A DNA stretch of 64,000 bases from Chryseosolibacter indicum (GTDB lineage Bacteria; Bacteroidota; Bacteroidia; Cytophagales; Cyclobacteriaceae). Both the position numbers and the translations under genes were made by a program. The notes beneath the pieces are model-generated. The model was not told the origin of the DNA, did no database searches, and saw nothing but the letters and a program-made list of their open reading frames with translations. Positions 19,252 to 27,688 of this stretch are shown here, piece by piece. The first letter of the stretch is position 1; each line of letters begins with the position of its first letter. The DNA is taken from positions 62,001-126,000 of the forward strand of contig NZ_JAHESD010000001.1 in assembly GCF_018598585.1 (NCBI RefSeq), read 5' to 3'.

Positions 19252-21492
19252 ATGAGAAAATTCTATACTTCTATTCGAAAGCTAAGACGAGGGGCACTAT
19301 TTGTTGCGCTTGTCTTTCTTCAGATAATTTCGATTGACTCCTTCTCGCAATTTAAGGTTGTGGGATACATGCCCTCTTGGTCAGGTACGGCAGCGGAAAT
19401 TCAGTACAGTAAGCTGACGCACATCAACTACTCTTTTATCAGACCAACAACTACAGGTGGACTTACCGCTGTTGATCAGCCAGGTAAACTACAGGATATT
19501 GTTTCACGAGCTCATGCTGTAGGAACGAAAGTAGGTATCGCAGTTGGCGGCTGGAGCGATCTGAATAACCAGGACTTTCAGTCAATGGCTGCCAATGCGT
19601 CCTATCGATCGAATTTCATAAATAACCTGATTAGTCTGATCAACCAGTATCAGCTTGACGGTGTTGACATAGACTGGGAATATCCTGTTGATGGACAAGA
19701 TCCTGCGAACTTCTCGACACTGATGACTGAGCTCGGAAATGCAATGCATTCACGCGGCAAGTTTCTTACTGCAGCTGTTTCTGCTCAGGGTTATTATGCC
19801 AATGGTGTGCAGAGCGCAGTATTTAACGCAGTAGACTTTTTGAACATTATGGTGTATGATGGTGGTAATGGTGCCGATCATGCTCCGTATAGCTATGCCG
19901 TATCATCTCTTGATTATTGGGCAGGAAGAGGTTTGCCTGCATCGAAAGCTGTTCTCGGTATGCCTTTCTATGCCAGGCCTAGCTGGAAATCTTTCAGGAC
20001 ACTTGTAAACGAAGGAGCGAATCCGAATTCTGATACTTACAATGGTGATTACTATAATGGTATTACGACCATTAAAGCCAAGACCAATCTTGCCTTTGAC
20101 AGGAATATTGGCGGTGTTATGTTTTGGGAAATATCCCAGGATGCCATAGGGCAGTATTCACTTGTTTCCGCTATTAAAGAAGTGGTAGATCAACGAACAG
20201 GAGGAAATCCACAAACACAGAGTCCTTATGGAGGAACAGTAAGAACCATACCAGGAACAATAGAAGCTGAACATTACGATCTTGGTGGGCAAGGTGTTGC
20301 TTACAACGATCTTTCGTCGGGTAATTCCGGTAGTGCCTTCCGTTCTGACAATGTAGATATTGAAGCTTCTACCGATACAGGAGGTGGATATAATGTTGGA
20401 TGGGTACAAGCTGGAGAGTGGTTGGAGTACACGGTAAACGTACAAACAGCAGGTGTTTACTCACTGCAAGTAAGAGTTGCTGCAACATCAGCAGGAAAGA
20501 CATTCCATATTGAGATGAATGGAGCTAACATTTCCGGAACGATTACTGTACCCAATACTGGTGACTGGCAGGCATGGCAAACAGTAACTGTAAATACTAC
20601 ATCATTGACTACAGGTCAGAAGGTGATGCGGATTGTTATGGATAGTGGTGACTTTAACATTAACAAAGTTACATTCTCGAATAGCTCTAATCCTGCTCCT
20701 TCTGTAAACATTACTTCACCTGCCAATGGTGCCTCATTTACAGCTCCGGCATCCATCACCATAAATGCCAACGCTTCTGATAACGGGTCTGTTTCTAAAG
20801 TCGAATTCTTCCAGGAAGGAACAAAACTAGGTGAGGACACTTCGTCTCCGTACTCTTTCACATGGACAAATGTTGCTGCCGGAAGCTATAGCATTACTGC
20901 AAGAGCAACTGACAACCAAAATGCAACAACTACTTCTGCTGCAGTTTCAGTTACCGTAACCGGTGGGAATACGGGTGGTGGCTGTTCAAATGTTGCTCAG
21001 TATGTTGAGAACGGAGGTTATGTAGCAGGAAGCAGAGTTAAGAATGCTGGAAGTGAATATGAATGTAAACCTTATCCATACAATGGATGGTGTAATGGCG
21101 CAGCATGGGCTTACGCTCCTGGTACAGGTAGCTACTGGCAGGATGCATGGACTTTAATAGGAACATGTTCTTCTGCAAGAATTGCTTCGAATAATACCGC
21201 TGAAGTTTTCTCAGAAGTTTCTTTTGATGAAGATGTTAAAGGATTATCAATTTATCCTAATCCTGGTAACCCTAAACATCCAACGGTTACACTTCAGTTT
21301 GAAAAAGAGCCGGGTTCAGTTAGGGTAGGTTTAAAGGATGTAAATGGTGTACAAGTGATGAGCTCCGAATTTCTGAATATAAAATCGAAATCGTTGGATG
21401 TACAACTTCCAAATAATCTTCCTCAAGGATTATACCTGATTCGTGTAAATACGGCTGATAAAGCTTGGGTTAAGAAATACCTGATTAAATAG
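19252..21492 (+). CDS. Multimodular GH18 chitinase with CBM6 and T9SS sorting domain (2)
   Basis: A secreted chitinase of 746 residues. After the signal sequence (about 1-33, ending DSFSQ), a compact GH18 domain (35-310) carries VGIAVGGWSD and the catalytic DGVDIDWE motif (E143). A CBM6-type beta-sandwich follows (about 325-480, GTIEAEHYDLGGQGVAYND and GEWLEYTVNV), which this gene alone of the three has. One Ig-like module (480-570), a CBM5/12-type chitin-binding module (580-640, YECKPYPYNGWCNGAAW) and a T9SS type A tail (LSIYPNPGNP ... WVKKYLIK) complete it. The compact barrel lacks the large insertion typical of processive chitinases, so it may be endo-acting; that is inference. It ends at a strong terminator. 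Confidence 0.95.
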   Translation: MRKFYTSIRKLRRGALFVALVFLQIISIDSFSQFKVVGYMPSWSGTAAEIQYSKLTHINYSFIRPTTTGGLTAVDQPGKLQDIVSRAHAVGTKVGIAVGGWSDLNNQDFQSMAANASYRSNFINNLISLINQYQLDGVDIDWEYPVDGQDPANFSTLMTELGNAMHSRGKFLTAAVSAQGYYANGVQSAVFNAVDFLNIMVYDGGNGADHAPYSYAVSSLDYWAGRGLPASKAVLGMPFYARPSWKSFRTLVNEGANPNSDTYNGDYYNGITTIKAKTNLAFDRNIGGVMFWEISQDAIGQYSLVSAIKEVVDQRTGGNPQTQSPYGGTVRTIPGTIEAEHYDLGGQGVAYNDLSSGNSGSAFRSDNVDIEASTDTGGGYNVGWVQAGEWLEYTVNVQTAGVYSLQVRVAATSAGKTFHIEMNGANISGTITVPNTGDWQAWQTVTVNTTSLTTGQKVMRIVMDSGDFNINKVTFSNSSNPAPSVNITSPANGASFTAPASITINANASDNGSVSKVEFFQEGTKLGEDTSSPYSFTWTNVAAGSYSITARATDNQNATTTSAAVSVTVTGGNTGGGCSNVAQYVENGGYVAGSRVKNAGSEYECKPYPYNGWCNGAAWAYAPGTGSYWQDAWTLIGTCSSARIASNNTAEVFSEVSFDEDVKGLSIYPNPGNPKHPTVTLQFEKEPGSVRVGLKDVNGVQVMSSEFLNIKSKSLDVQLPNNLPQGLYLIRVNTADKAWVKKYLIK

Positions 21493-21497
21493 AAGCC

Positions 21498-21535
21498 ATG
21501 AGAAGAAGGAGCTTGTTCTCCTTCTCTCATTTTTT
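21498..21535 (+). terminator. Terminator between chitinases 2 and 3
   Basis: ATGAGAAGAAGGAG (21498-21511) pairs with CTCCTTCTCTCAT (21518-21530) with one bulged A, followed by a T run. It would separate, or attenuate into, chitinase 3, which starts 26 bp later. Confidence 0.8.
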
Positions 21536-21561
21536 AAAAGTTCATTCACAAACCTTAAACT

Positions 21562-24345
21562 ATGAAAGTTAAACATTTACTCATTTTATATTTCATGCTT
21601 GTCGCGTTTGGTGCGAGCGCGCAGTATACCTTTCCCTCGTGTTGGACGCCATGGACACCGAATCCATCTGGATACCAGGGAGGAACAGAAGTATCGCACA
21701 AGAATGGTAACTATAGGGCTAACTGGTATAGCAATACAGAGCCAGGAACAGACGGCTCGTGGGCATTGATCAGCAAGTGTGGTGATGGTGGTATCGGACC
21801 TGATTACACAGGTCCTCAACGTATTGTTGCATACTTGCCTTATTGGGTACCTGACTTCGACTATACAACTTTTGATCCTGCTGCGGCTACGCACATTCAT
21901 ATTGCTTTCAACTTGTTCAAGCAGAATAACAACAACTTTAATAGCGATAACTTTGCTTCGGTAGCGTGGGGTGAATTCCATAACAGGAAAGTTGACTCAA
22001 TTCTCTTTGACTTGAACGTGCTTAGCAGAGCAAAAGCTAAGGGAGTGAAAGTACAGGTAGCGATTGGTGGTGCTACTGACTTTGCCTTTCTATGGCTGTT
22101 GACCAAGTACTATAATAATGATGCTAAGCTTGAAGAGATTGCCAACTTCATTACGAATTATGTAAATACAAAAGGTATCGATGGTGTTGACCTTGACCTT
22201 GAGTGCTGGTGGCCTGATGCTACCATTGCAGGAACGACAGAGCAAGGTGGACGTGTGCGTGGTGACAAGTGGGGTGGGCCTGACCAGGGACCTCACCCTG
22301 CAGGTTTAGGATTAACAAGACTTGCACAAAAGCTGAGAGCGAAAATGCCAAACAAGGTAATCTCTGCTGCGGTATTTGGTACTTCGTATTATGGAAATAA
22401 TTATGATGATGGTATAGCACAATATCTTGACTGGCTGGGGTTAATGACCTATGACTTTACAGGATCGTGGAATACATCTCCTGTAGGACCTCATTCTGCA
22501 TTGTATAAAGTACCCCTTGGGGCATACCAGGGGCAAACTGCCGATAATCCTATCTATTCAGCGCAGGATGCACTTGAGTATTGGATGGGTATGGCGCCTG
22601 CGGCATGGAACCACGATGGAGGATTTAATGTGCCTAAGGCAAAGCTTGCGATAGGTGTGCCGTTATACGGATATGATCTTTCGACTCGAAAGCCTGATAA
22701 TGCCAACGGATTTGTAGCGCTGAAATGGAAAGAGATTCTTGCTGCCTATCCTAACGCTGCAACTTCCTTTGATCCGATTGATACACGGCAACTTGGTGGC
22801 TATATTGGAGCTAACAACAAGAAGATATACTATGAGACACCAAAAGGTGCTGCCGAGAAGATTAAGTATACAAAGCAGTATGGACACCAGGGTGTGATTG
22901 TATGGGAGTTTACAGGTGATGTTCCGTTGAATAATTCCAATAGTATACTTAAAGCAATTAATGATGCTGCAGGGACATCTGTGAATCCACCGCCAACGGT
23001 GAGCATTACTTCACCTGCTAATAATGCTTCGTTTACACCAAATACAAATATTGCTATTACTGCCAATGCATCTGATAATGGTTCAGTGACTAAAGTTGAA
23101 TTCTTTAATGGGTCAACCAAACTTGGAGAGGATACATCTGCGCCTTACAGTTATACATGGAGTAATGTGCCTGCAGGTTCTTATGCACTTACTGCGAAAG
23201 CTACTGATAATCTGAATGCGTCATCGACATCTGCTGTGGTGAATATTACGGTTGGAAATGCATCGCCTACTGTAAGTATTACGTCTCCTGCCAATAATAC
23301 GACATTCACAACGGGTTCTGCTGTTACAATAAGTGCAACAGCAACTGATGCTGATGGAAGTATATCAAAAATTGAGTTCTTTCAAGGCACTTCAAAACTT
23401 GGAGAAGATGCATCATCACCTTATTCTTTTACATGGGCAAATGTACCGGCTGGCTCGTATTCTCTTACTGCAAAAGCTACGGATAACGGTGGGGCCACCG
23501 GAACTTCTTCTGCTATAAACATAACGGTAGGCAACGCTAACACGCCACCGGTAACAAGCATTACGTCTCCTGCTAATAATACCAGTTTCACAGCTCCTGC
23601 ATCAATAACTATTAGTGCGACGGCATCTGATCCGGGAGGAAGTGTAGCCAAAGTCGAGTTCTTTAATGGTGCTACCAAACTTGGAGAGGACACTTCTTCG
23701 CCATACTCATTTGTCTGGAGCAATGTTGGCACAGGAAGTTATCAGCTTACGACCAGAGCTACAGACAACCTTGGATTAACAGCAACGTCATCGGTAGTTA
23801 ATGTTGTTGTGAATGGCGGTAGTACTTGTAACTCACCTCAATATGTTGAGAATGGTGGCTACGTTGCGGGATCTAGAGTTCAGAATGCTGGTAGTACGTA
23901 TGAGTGTAAGCCATTCCCTTTTACAGGATGGTGTAATGGCGCAGCATGGGCTTATGGTCCTGGTACGGGTATGTATTGGCAGGATGCGTGGATATTGGTA
24001 GGACCTTGCGCAGCAGCGGGCCGATCAAGATCAGATGAGAGTGAAGTAGTGACATTCTCTTCTTCAGAAGAATTGATTATTGATGAAGATGGTTTGTCGA
24101 TGTATCCGAATCCTGGTAAGCATGGTGTTGCTCAATCTATTACGTTGACATTTGCTGACAAACCTGATCATGTGAGGGTAGGTATGCAGAATATGAATGG
24201 TAGTGAGACATTCCAGAGCTTGCATGACAAGATAGAGAGCAACAGTGTAGTTGTTAAATTACCTGCGTTGTCGCAGGGGATCTACTTTATTCGGGTGCAG
24301 ACCAAGAATAAATCGTGGATAAGAAAGTATTTAGTGAAGGAATAA
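21562..24345 (+). CDS. Multimodular GH18 chitinase with N-terminal CBM and T9SS sorting domain (3)
   Basis: A secreted chitinase of 927 residues. The signal peptide (1-20) ends GASAQ. A CBM5/12-like module lies directly after it (about 24-72), unlike the other two enzymes. The GH18 domain (about 85-475) has catalytic DGVDLDLE (E214), where Leu replaces the usual Trp before Glu; the acidic residues are intact. Three Ig-like modules (about 475-755), a CBM5/12-type module (755-815, YECKPFPFTGWCNGAAW) and a T9SS tail (LSMYPNPGKHG ... WIRKYLVKE) follow. It is separated from chitinase 2 by a terminator and 69 bp, so it may also have its own promoter. Confidence 0.95.
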   Translation: MKVKHLLILYFMLVAFGASAQYTFPSCWTPWTPNPSGYQGGTEVSHKNGNYRANWYSNTEPGTDGSWALISKCGDGGIGPDYTGPQRIVAYLPYWVPDFDYTTFDPAAATHIHIAFNLFKQNNNNFNSDNFASVAWGEFHNRKVDSILFDLNVLSRAKAKGVKVQVAIGGATDFAFLWLLTKYYNNDAKLEEIANFITNYVNTKGIDGVDLDLECWWPDATIAGTTEQGGRVRGDKWGGPDQGPHPAGLGLTRLAQKLRAKMPNKVISAAVFGTSYYGNNYDDGIAQYLDWLGLMTYDFTGSWNTSPVGPHSALYKVPLGAYQGQTADNPIYSAQDALEYWMGMAPAAWNHDGGFNVPKAKLAIGVPLYGYDLSTRKPDNANGFVALKWKEILAAYPNAATSFDPIDTRQLGGYIGANNKKIYYETPKGAAEKIKYTKQYGHQGVIVWEFTGDVPLNNSNSILKAINDAAGTSVNPPPTVSITSPANNASFTPNTNIAITANASDNGSVTKVEFFNGSTKLGEDTSAPYSYTWSNVPAGSYALTAKATDNLNASSTSAVVNITVGNASPTVSITSPANNTTFTTGSAVTISATATDADGSISKIEFFQGTSKLGEDASSPYSFTWANVPAGSYSLTAKATDNGGATGTSSAINITVGNANTPPVTSITSPANNTSFTAPASITISATASDPGGSVAKVEFFNGATKLGEDTSSPYSFVWSNVGTGSYQLTTRATDNLGLTATSSVVNVVVNGGSTCNSPQYVENGGYVAGSRVQNAGSTYECKPFPFTGWCNGAAWAYGPGTGMYWQDAWILVGPCAAAGRSRSDESEVVTFSSSEELIIDEDGLSMYPNPGKHGVAQSITLTFADKPDHVRVGMQNMNGSETFQSLHDKIESNSVVVKLPALSQGIYFIRVQTKNKSWIRKYLVKE

Positions 24346-24368
24346 TCCTGTAACCTTTTAATAAAGTG

Positions 24369-24399
24369 AGAGGGGATCGTTTACGGTCCTCTTTTTTTT
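24369..24399 (+). terminator. Terminator after chitinase 3
   Basis: AGAGG, a two-G bulge and ATCG pair with CGGTCCTCT across a TTTA loop, followed by eight T residues (24392-24399), 24 bp after the stop codon. Confidence 0.75.
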
Positions 24400-24419
24400 G
24401 TGCTGTTATACATCACTTT

Positions 24420-24860
24420 GGGTTTGTTAGTCAACGCTATTTGAGAGTTTTTGCTAAGAGGCCAGTGATGAAGTCCTAATTCAGGTATCATACTTCTTTG
24501 TGTGTATGTGTTTACATCCTTTTCTTTTGCATGCCCAAAAGAAAAGGACCAAAAGAAAAGGGCACCACGAACACCGAATTTCTTACGCGCGCTAACCGCT
24601 GCCATTGCGCTTGCCCAGAAATTCCGCGCTGTTCGTGGACGTCAGCCGCACCGTTACTAATTTGTTTCATCTTGGGTTTGTTAGTCATTGCTATTTGAGA
24701 GCTACTTCCAAGATGTAAGGCACAAGTGAGCCAGGCCTATTCTTATGCACAAGACTTGGACCAGTGAAGGTTTATTAATTATATCTATTTGGGAGTTCTT
24801 TCTGATTTGAGGCACAAGTGAGCCAGGCTCATTCTTGCGCACAACACTTGCGACAGTGAA
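24420..24860 (+). repeat. Three diverged copies of a ~92-bp repeat
   Basis: Unit 1 starts at 24420, unit 2 spans 24674-24767 and unit 3 spans 24768-24860. Units 1 and 2 share GGGTTTGTTAGTCA and GCTATTTGAGAG. Units 2 and 3 share GGCACAAGTGAGCCAGGC and a CAGTGAA end. Units 2 and 3 are directly adjacent, while the hairpin element lies between units 1 and 2. Confidence 0.7.
24518..24638. repeat. Compound hairpin element
   Basis: A perfect 12-bp inverted repeat, CCTTTTCTTTTG (24518-24529) and CAAAAGAAAAGG (24536-24547), has its right arm repeated again at 24550-24561. Next comes a nested stem: CCACGAACA (24565-24573) with TGTTCGTGG (24630-24638), enclosing GAATTTC (24576-24582) with GAAATTC (24618-24624). 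It could be a folded RNA or a palindromic repeat of the REP/MITE kind. Confidence 0.6.
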
Positions 24861-24979
24861 CATTTTGTTGAACATGCTTCGTCCTTTGTGTGGCAAGGAC
24901 GGTATAGGCTGCTTGCGTTAGCGATTGCAGCGGAAACCGAAGTGGCATGAGAGTCGGCCTGTTGAAGCAAAGAGCGCGG

Positions 24980-25017
24980 CCCCGCTTGGGTTAGGCATGT
25001 GTGATGGCTAAGCGGGG
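24980..25017. other. GC-rich hairpin
   Basis: CCCCGCTT (24980-24987) and AAGCGGGG (25010-25017) form a perfect 8-bp stem around a 22-nt loop. No T run follows, so it is not a standard terminator. Confidence 0.5.
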
Positions 25018-25174
25018 AAACGCCCAATTAATGAATTTGTATTTTGTCCGGGCTTGGTCGTTTATTCTGATTGGTTTTTGGCTGTGTTCTCCACTCCTGG
25101 TGTACTCGTGCTGCACTTGTTTCGGTTTTGAGGGGGTATGGGGATTAACCAAAATTTTTTGGGTGTTGGGAGGT

Positions 25175-25193
25175 TTTGACAGTATTTGTCAAA
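25175..25193. promoter_or_regulatory. Palindrome upstream of the 25228 gene
   Basis: TTTGACA (25175-25181) and TGTCAAA (25187-25193) form a perfect inverted repeat with a 5-nt spacer, 34 bp before the start codon. This is an operator-like layout with no known regulator assigned. Confidence 0.35.
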
Positions 25194-25227
25194 CGTCGAC
25201 CCTATTTTGGTTTTAAAAATTATTGAT

Positions 25228-25779
25228 ATGGCACTTGTTAGAGAAAATGACCTTACGGAAGGACTAAGCGGAAAGTTTGGAAGTAAAATGGCTTTCAAGC
25301 AGTTGCGCGGGAAAACAATTGTAGCGCGAAGGGCGAAGCCTACGACGAAGGAGAGTCAGTTGCAGAAAGATAACAGGGCGAGGTTCAGGCTGGCAACGCA
25401 GTATGCGAAGGCGATGATGTTGGACCCAGAGCGAAAAGCTTATTATTGGCGGAGGGCAAGAAAGTTGAAATTGCCAAACGCATATACTGCTGCGATTGCT
25501 GATTATATGCGTAAGCCAAGGATTGATGAAGTAAAGGTGAGCGTTGAGGGAAAATCAGTGGCGGTTCACGTGCGGACTTCTAAGGAAGATTTTAAGATGC
25601 GGTCGATTAACGTGGCGGCGTTGGATGAGGGTGGTGTTGTAGAAGAGAAGCGTGTTGATGGTTTTAAAGAGTTGAGTTGCAGGTTTGCAAATGAGCGCGG
25701 CTTGATTGTAAAGGTGTTGGTTGTTGCTGCGGATGAGGCAGGCAATGTTGTGATGAAGGAGGTAGTGGTTGCCCGCTGA
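25228..25779 (+). CDS. Hypothetical protein of a Bacteroidota-type small basic family
   Basis: A 183-residue protein without signal peptide or membrane helix. The N-terminal half is basic and has the pattern FKQLRGKTIVARRAKP followed by an alanine- and arginine-rich helix region (RFRLATQYAKAMMLDPERK). Similar KQxRGKTIV ... YAKA small proteins are, as I recall, common and uncharacterised in Bacteroidota. The C-terminal half (about 105-183) looks like a beta-rich domain (VKVSVEGKSVAVHVRT). ATG 25228 is preferred to 25186, which would add 14 residues of different character and run across the palindrome. Codons are richer in G and C than in neighbouring genes, and the gene sits beside the repeat-rich stretch, suggesting foreign origin. 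Function unknown. Confidence 0.7.
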   Translation: MALVRENDLTEGLSGKFGSKMAFKQLRGKTIVARRAKPTTKESQLQKDNRARFRLATQYAKAMMLDPERKAYYWRRARKLKLPNAYTAAIADYMRKPRIDEVKVSVEGKSVAVHVRTSKEDFKMRSINVAALDEGGVVEEKRVDGFKELSCRFANERGLIVKVLVVAADEAGNVVMKEVVVAR

Positions 25780-25828
25780 TGACAAAGGTGGTGTTGTACA
25801 CTTGTGCGACCAGCGGGTACCCTGTTGG

Positions 25829-26455
25829 TTATTTTAATACTTCCTTTACTTCACCGCAGGTGAGCATCTTATTACCAAAATAGGGATTGCGTATTTGCTT
25901 TTGATCGCTCAGCCAATAGGCTCCTTCGTTGTTAAACGCCATGGGGCAATATTCATAAAATGCTTCTTTGCCACCGAGACCAAAGGCTTTGATGCTTTTG
26001 TACATGTTATCGCTTAGGGTGCTAAAGGATTTTCTTTGTGCTTCGATATCAGATGTTGCCTGAATTTCTTTAAGTGATGTTTGGATAGGAGTGAGGTAGG
26101 CCATCCAATCGTTATGGGCAGCACCGGTTACCAGTTTCATGTCTACTTTGCTAACGGCTTCAGTTGTTGTGGTTGCTTTATCTTTTACTTTGTCAGCGTC
26201 GGAGGAGACAAAGGCGTCTTTGAGTTCGACATAGGAAGTAAAGACTTCAGCAAGTTGTTGCTGGAAATTTTCGTCAACCTGAAATTGAGGTGCGGTTGCT
26301 TCTTCGGGTGCTGTTGAGCCAGAGGCATGTTGGTGGTTGTCATGGTCATGCGACTCAGTTGAAGCATCTTCTTTTTTGTTGCCTGAGCAATTGGTTAGAA
26401 ATGCAAATGCAGTGGCGGAGAAGAGTAGTGAAAGGAGAATTGATTTTGTTTTCAT
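25829..26455 (-). CDS. DUF3347-type lipoprotein of the metal efflux operon
   Basis: A 208-residue lipoprotein with signal sequence ending FLTNCSGNKK (lipid Cys near 23) and a His-rich linker (SHDHDNHQHASG) likely to bind metal. A DUF3347 domain follows (about 65-205), with the closing motifs YCPMAFNNEGAYWLS and MLTCGEVKEVL. The same domain is also found fused to CusB-type adaptors in other Bacteroidota. It is the last gene of the Cus-like operon, 119 bp after the adaptor gene. It probably binds or hands over copper or a similar cation in the periplasm; that is inference from context. Confidence 0.85.
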   Translation of the reverse strand: MKTKSILLSLLFSATAFAFLTNCSGNKKEDASTESHDHDNHQHASGSTAPEEATAPQFQVDENFQQQLAEVFTSYVELKDAFVSSDADKVKDKATTTTEAVSKVDMKLVTGAAHNDWMAYLTPIQTSLKEIQATSDIEAQRKSFSTLSDNMYKSIKAFGLGGKEAFYEYCPMAFNNEGAYWLSDQKQIRNPYFGNKMLTCGEVKEVLK

Positions 26456-26466
26456 ACTTTTTTATT

Positions 26467-26577
26467 GTTTAAGGTTAATGTTAATGGTTCGATGTTCTGG
26501 GTTCTGGGTTGTTGTTTAAAGTTTAAGGTTACATGTTTAAGGTTGGTTGAAGGTTGCAGGTTTAATGTTTAAGGTTA
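26467..26577. repeat. Degenerate 7-bp tandem repeat tract
   Basis: DNA between the DUF3347 gene and the adaptor gene reads as drifting heptamers (GTTTAAG, GTTAATG, TTCTGGG twice, TTAAGGT and others) that keep a 7-bp phase for about 16 units. The tract reaches into the adaptor stop codon (26575-26577). Confidence 0.75.
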
Positions 26578-27687
26578 GTGATGGTGTGTTTGGTCTGTGC
26601 CTTTCTTCAATATAATTTCTGAATATAAGAGATAGGCGCCGGATATGGCTACGGTATCGCCTTCGTTTATGCCTTCGGTAATTTCTACCTGGTCGAAATT
26701 CTCTATTCCTGTTTTTACCATTCTTGGTGCAAAGGTATTATTACCGGTTTGAATATAAACATGTGCGCCTTTGGCATTTCGTATAACAGCATCTACAGGT
26801 AAGGCCACTGCTTCTTTTGAAGAGTGTGTGAGAAAAACCTGAACCTGCTGGCCCGGCTTAAATACCAGCTCTGGATTTTCGATGATGGCTCTCATGATGG
26901 TGATCTGTGAATTTGACCGGTACTCGGGGCTTAAAAAAGTAATTGTGGCTTCTGTTGTATTGGCACTTTCGCCTGCTGTACTGACTTTCACGTTGTCGCC
27001 AGTTTTTACTAATGATAATTCGTTGGGGTAAAGTTCTGCTTCTACCCATAATGTTTTTAAATCTTCAAGATTATATAGGAGTTGTCCCTCGGCTACATAT
27101 TGTCCCTCAGCAACATTGATGGATGTAACTACGCCGGATGAAGGTGCAAGGAATGTGATGTTGGGTTTTACTGTGTTTCTGCTAATGAGATTAATCTGAT
27201 TTTTGGTGAGTCCGTAAAGGATGAGTTTACGTTCTGCTGCATCAAGAAATGATTTGTATCGCTTTTCGTTGTTGCCTAATGTTTCGTATTGTTCTTTTGC
27301 CAGGAGGTATTCTTGTTGTAGCGTTAACAGTTCTTCACTGTAGATGACGTATAGCGGTTCGCCTTTTTTAACGGGTTGACCGGTTTCTTTGACGTAGAGT
27401 TTTTCGATGCGCCCGGCAGCACGACTGCTTACCGCTTGAGTTTGTTCTTCGTTGGTGGTAAGTCTACCGTTAAGAACTACGGTTTGACCTACGGTTTTTT
27501 TAGTTACCTGTTGTGTTGTGATGTTGGCAAGTTTTACCTGCGTTTCGGTGAGCATGAGGTCTGTGGAGTTTTCGACTGGGTGGGTACTTGAAACAGGGTT
27601 ATGTTCTGCATGATCATTAACTTCGTTTTCCTTTGTGCAAGCAACAAACAAAAGTAAACCGAATATGTATGGGAAAGTAGGTTTCAT
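26575..27687 (-). CDS. CusB-type RND efflux periplasmic adaptor (1)
   Basis: A membrane-fusion protein of 370 residues that links an RND pump to a TolC-type channel. The lipoprotein signal ends LLFVACTKEN. A barrel-sandwich/lipoyl-like hybrid motif is split around a coiled-coil hairpin (about residues 90-190, VKKGEPLYVIYSEELLTLQQEYL), then a beta-barrel (NELSLVKTGDNVKVST) and a membrane-proximal domain follow. The protein ends in three His residues (QTHHH), possibly metal-binding. ATG 27687 is chosen over an upstream GTG because it lies one base after the stop of the preceding gene (coupled translation) and begins the signal peptide. It is the second adaptor of the same operon. Confidence 0.92.
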   Translation of the reverse strand: MKPTFPYIFGLLLFVACTKENEVNDHAEHNPVSSTHPVENSTDLMLTETQVKLANITTQQVTKKTVGQTVVLNGRLTTNEEQTQAVSSRAAGRIEKLYVKETGQPVKKGEPLYVIYSEELLTLQQEYLLAKEQYETLGNNEKRYKSFLDAAERKLILYGLTKNQINLISRNTVKPNITFLAPSSGVVTSINVAEGQYVAEGQLLYNLEDLKTLWVEAELYPNELSLVKTGDNVKVSTAGESANTTEATITFLSPEYRSNSQITIMRAIIENPELVFKPGQQVQVFLTHSSKEAVALPVDAVIRNAKGAHVYIQTGNNTFAPRMVKTGIENFDQVEITEGINEGDTVAISGAYLLYSEIILKKGTDQTHHH

Positions 27688-27688
27688 T

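Larger units (their letters stand above)
24346..25227. other. Long non-coding region with degenerate repeats and hairpins
   Basis: 880 bp with no convincing gene. It begins with the chitinase 3 terminator and holds three diverged copies of a roughly 92-bp repeat, a double hairpin element at 24518-24638, a GC-rich hairpin at 24980-25017 and a small palindrome at 25175-25193. The G+C content of several stretches is visibly higher than in neighbouring intergenic DNA. Short open frames on both strands here follow the repeats and are not conserved-looking proteins. It may be a remnant of a mobile element or a structured RNA locus. Confidence 0.6.

Noticed and set aside
17400-23810. Regularly spaced repeats in the chitinase genes, as a possible CRISPR array
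   Set aside because: They are in-frame protein modules of about 90 codons with diverged sequence, not short identical repeats with unique spacers.
24498-25027. Short open frames on both strands of the repeat region
   Set aside because: They follow the repeat and hairpin sequences, lack recognisable domains or starts, and overlap each other; treated as non-coding.
25001-25216. 71-codon frame before the 25228 gene
   Set aside because: Trp- and Cys-rich composition from G/T-rich DNA, runs through the GC-rich hairpin and the palindrome, no family.
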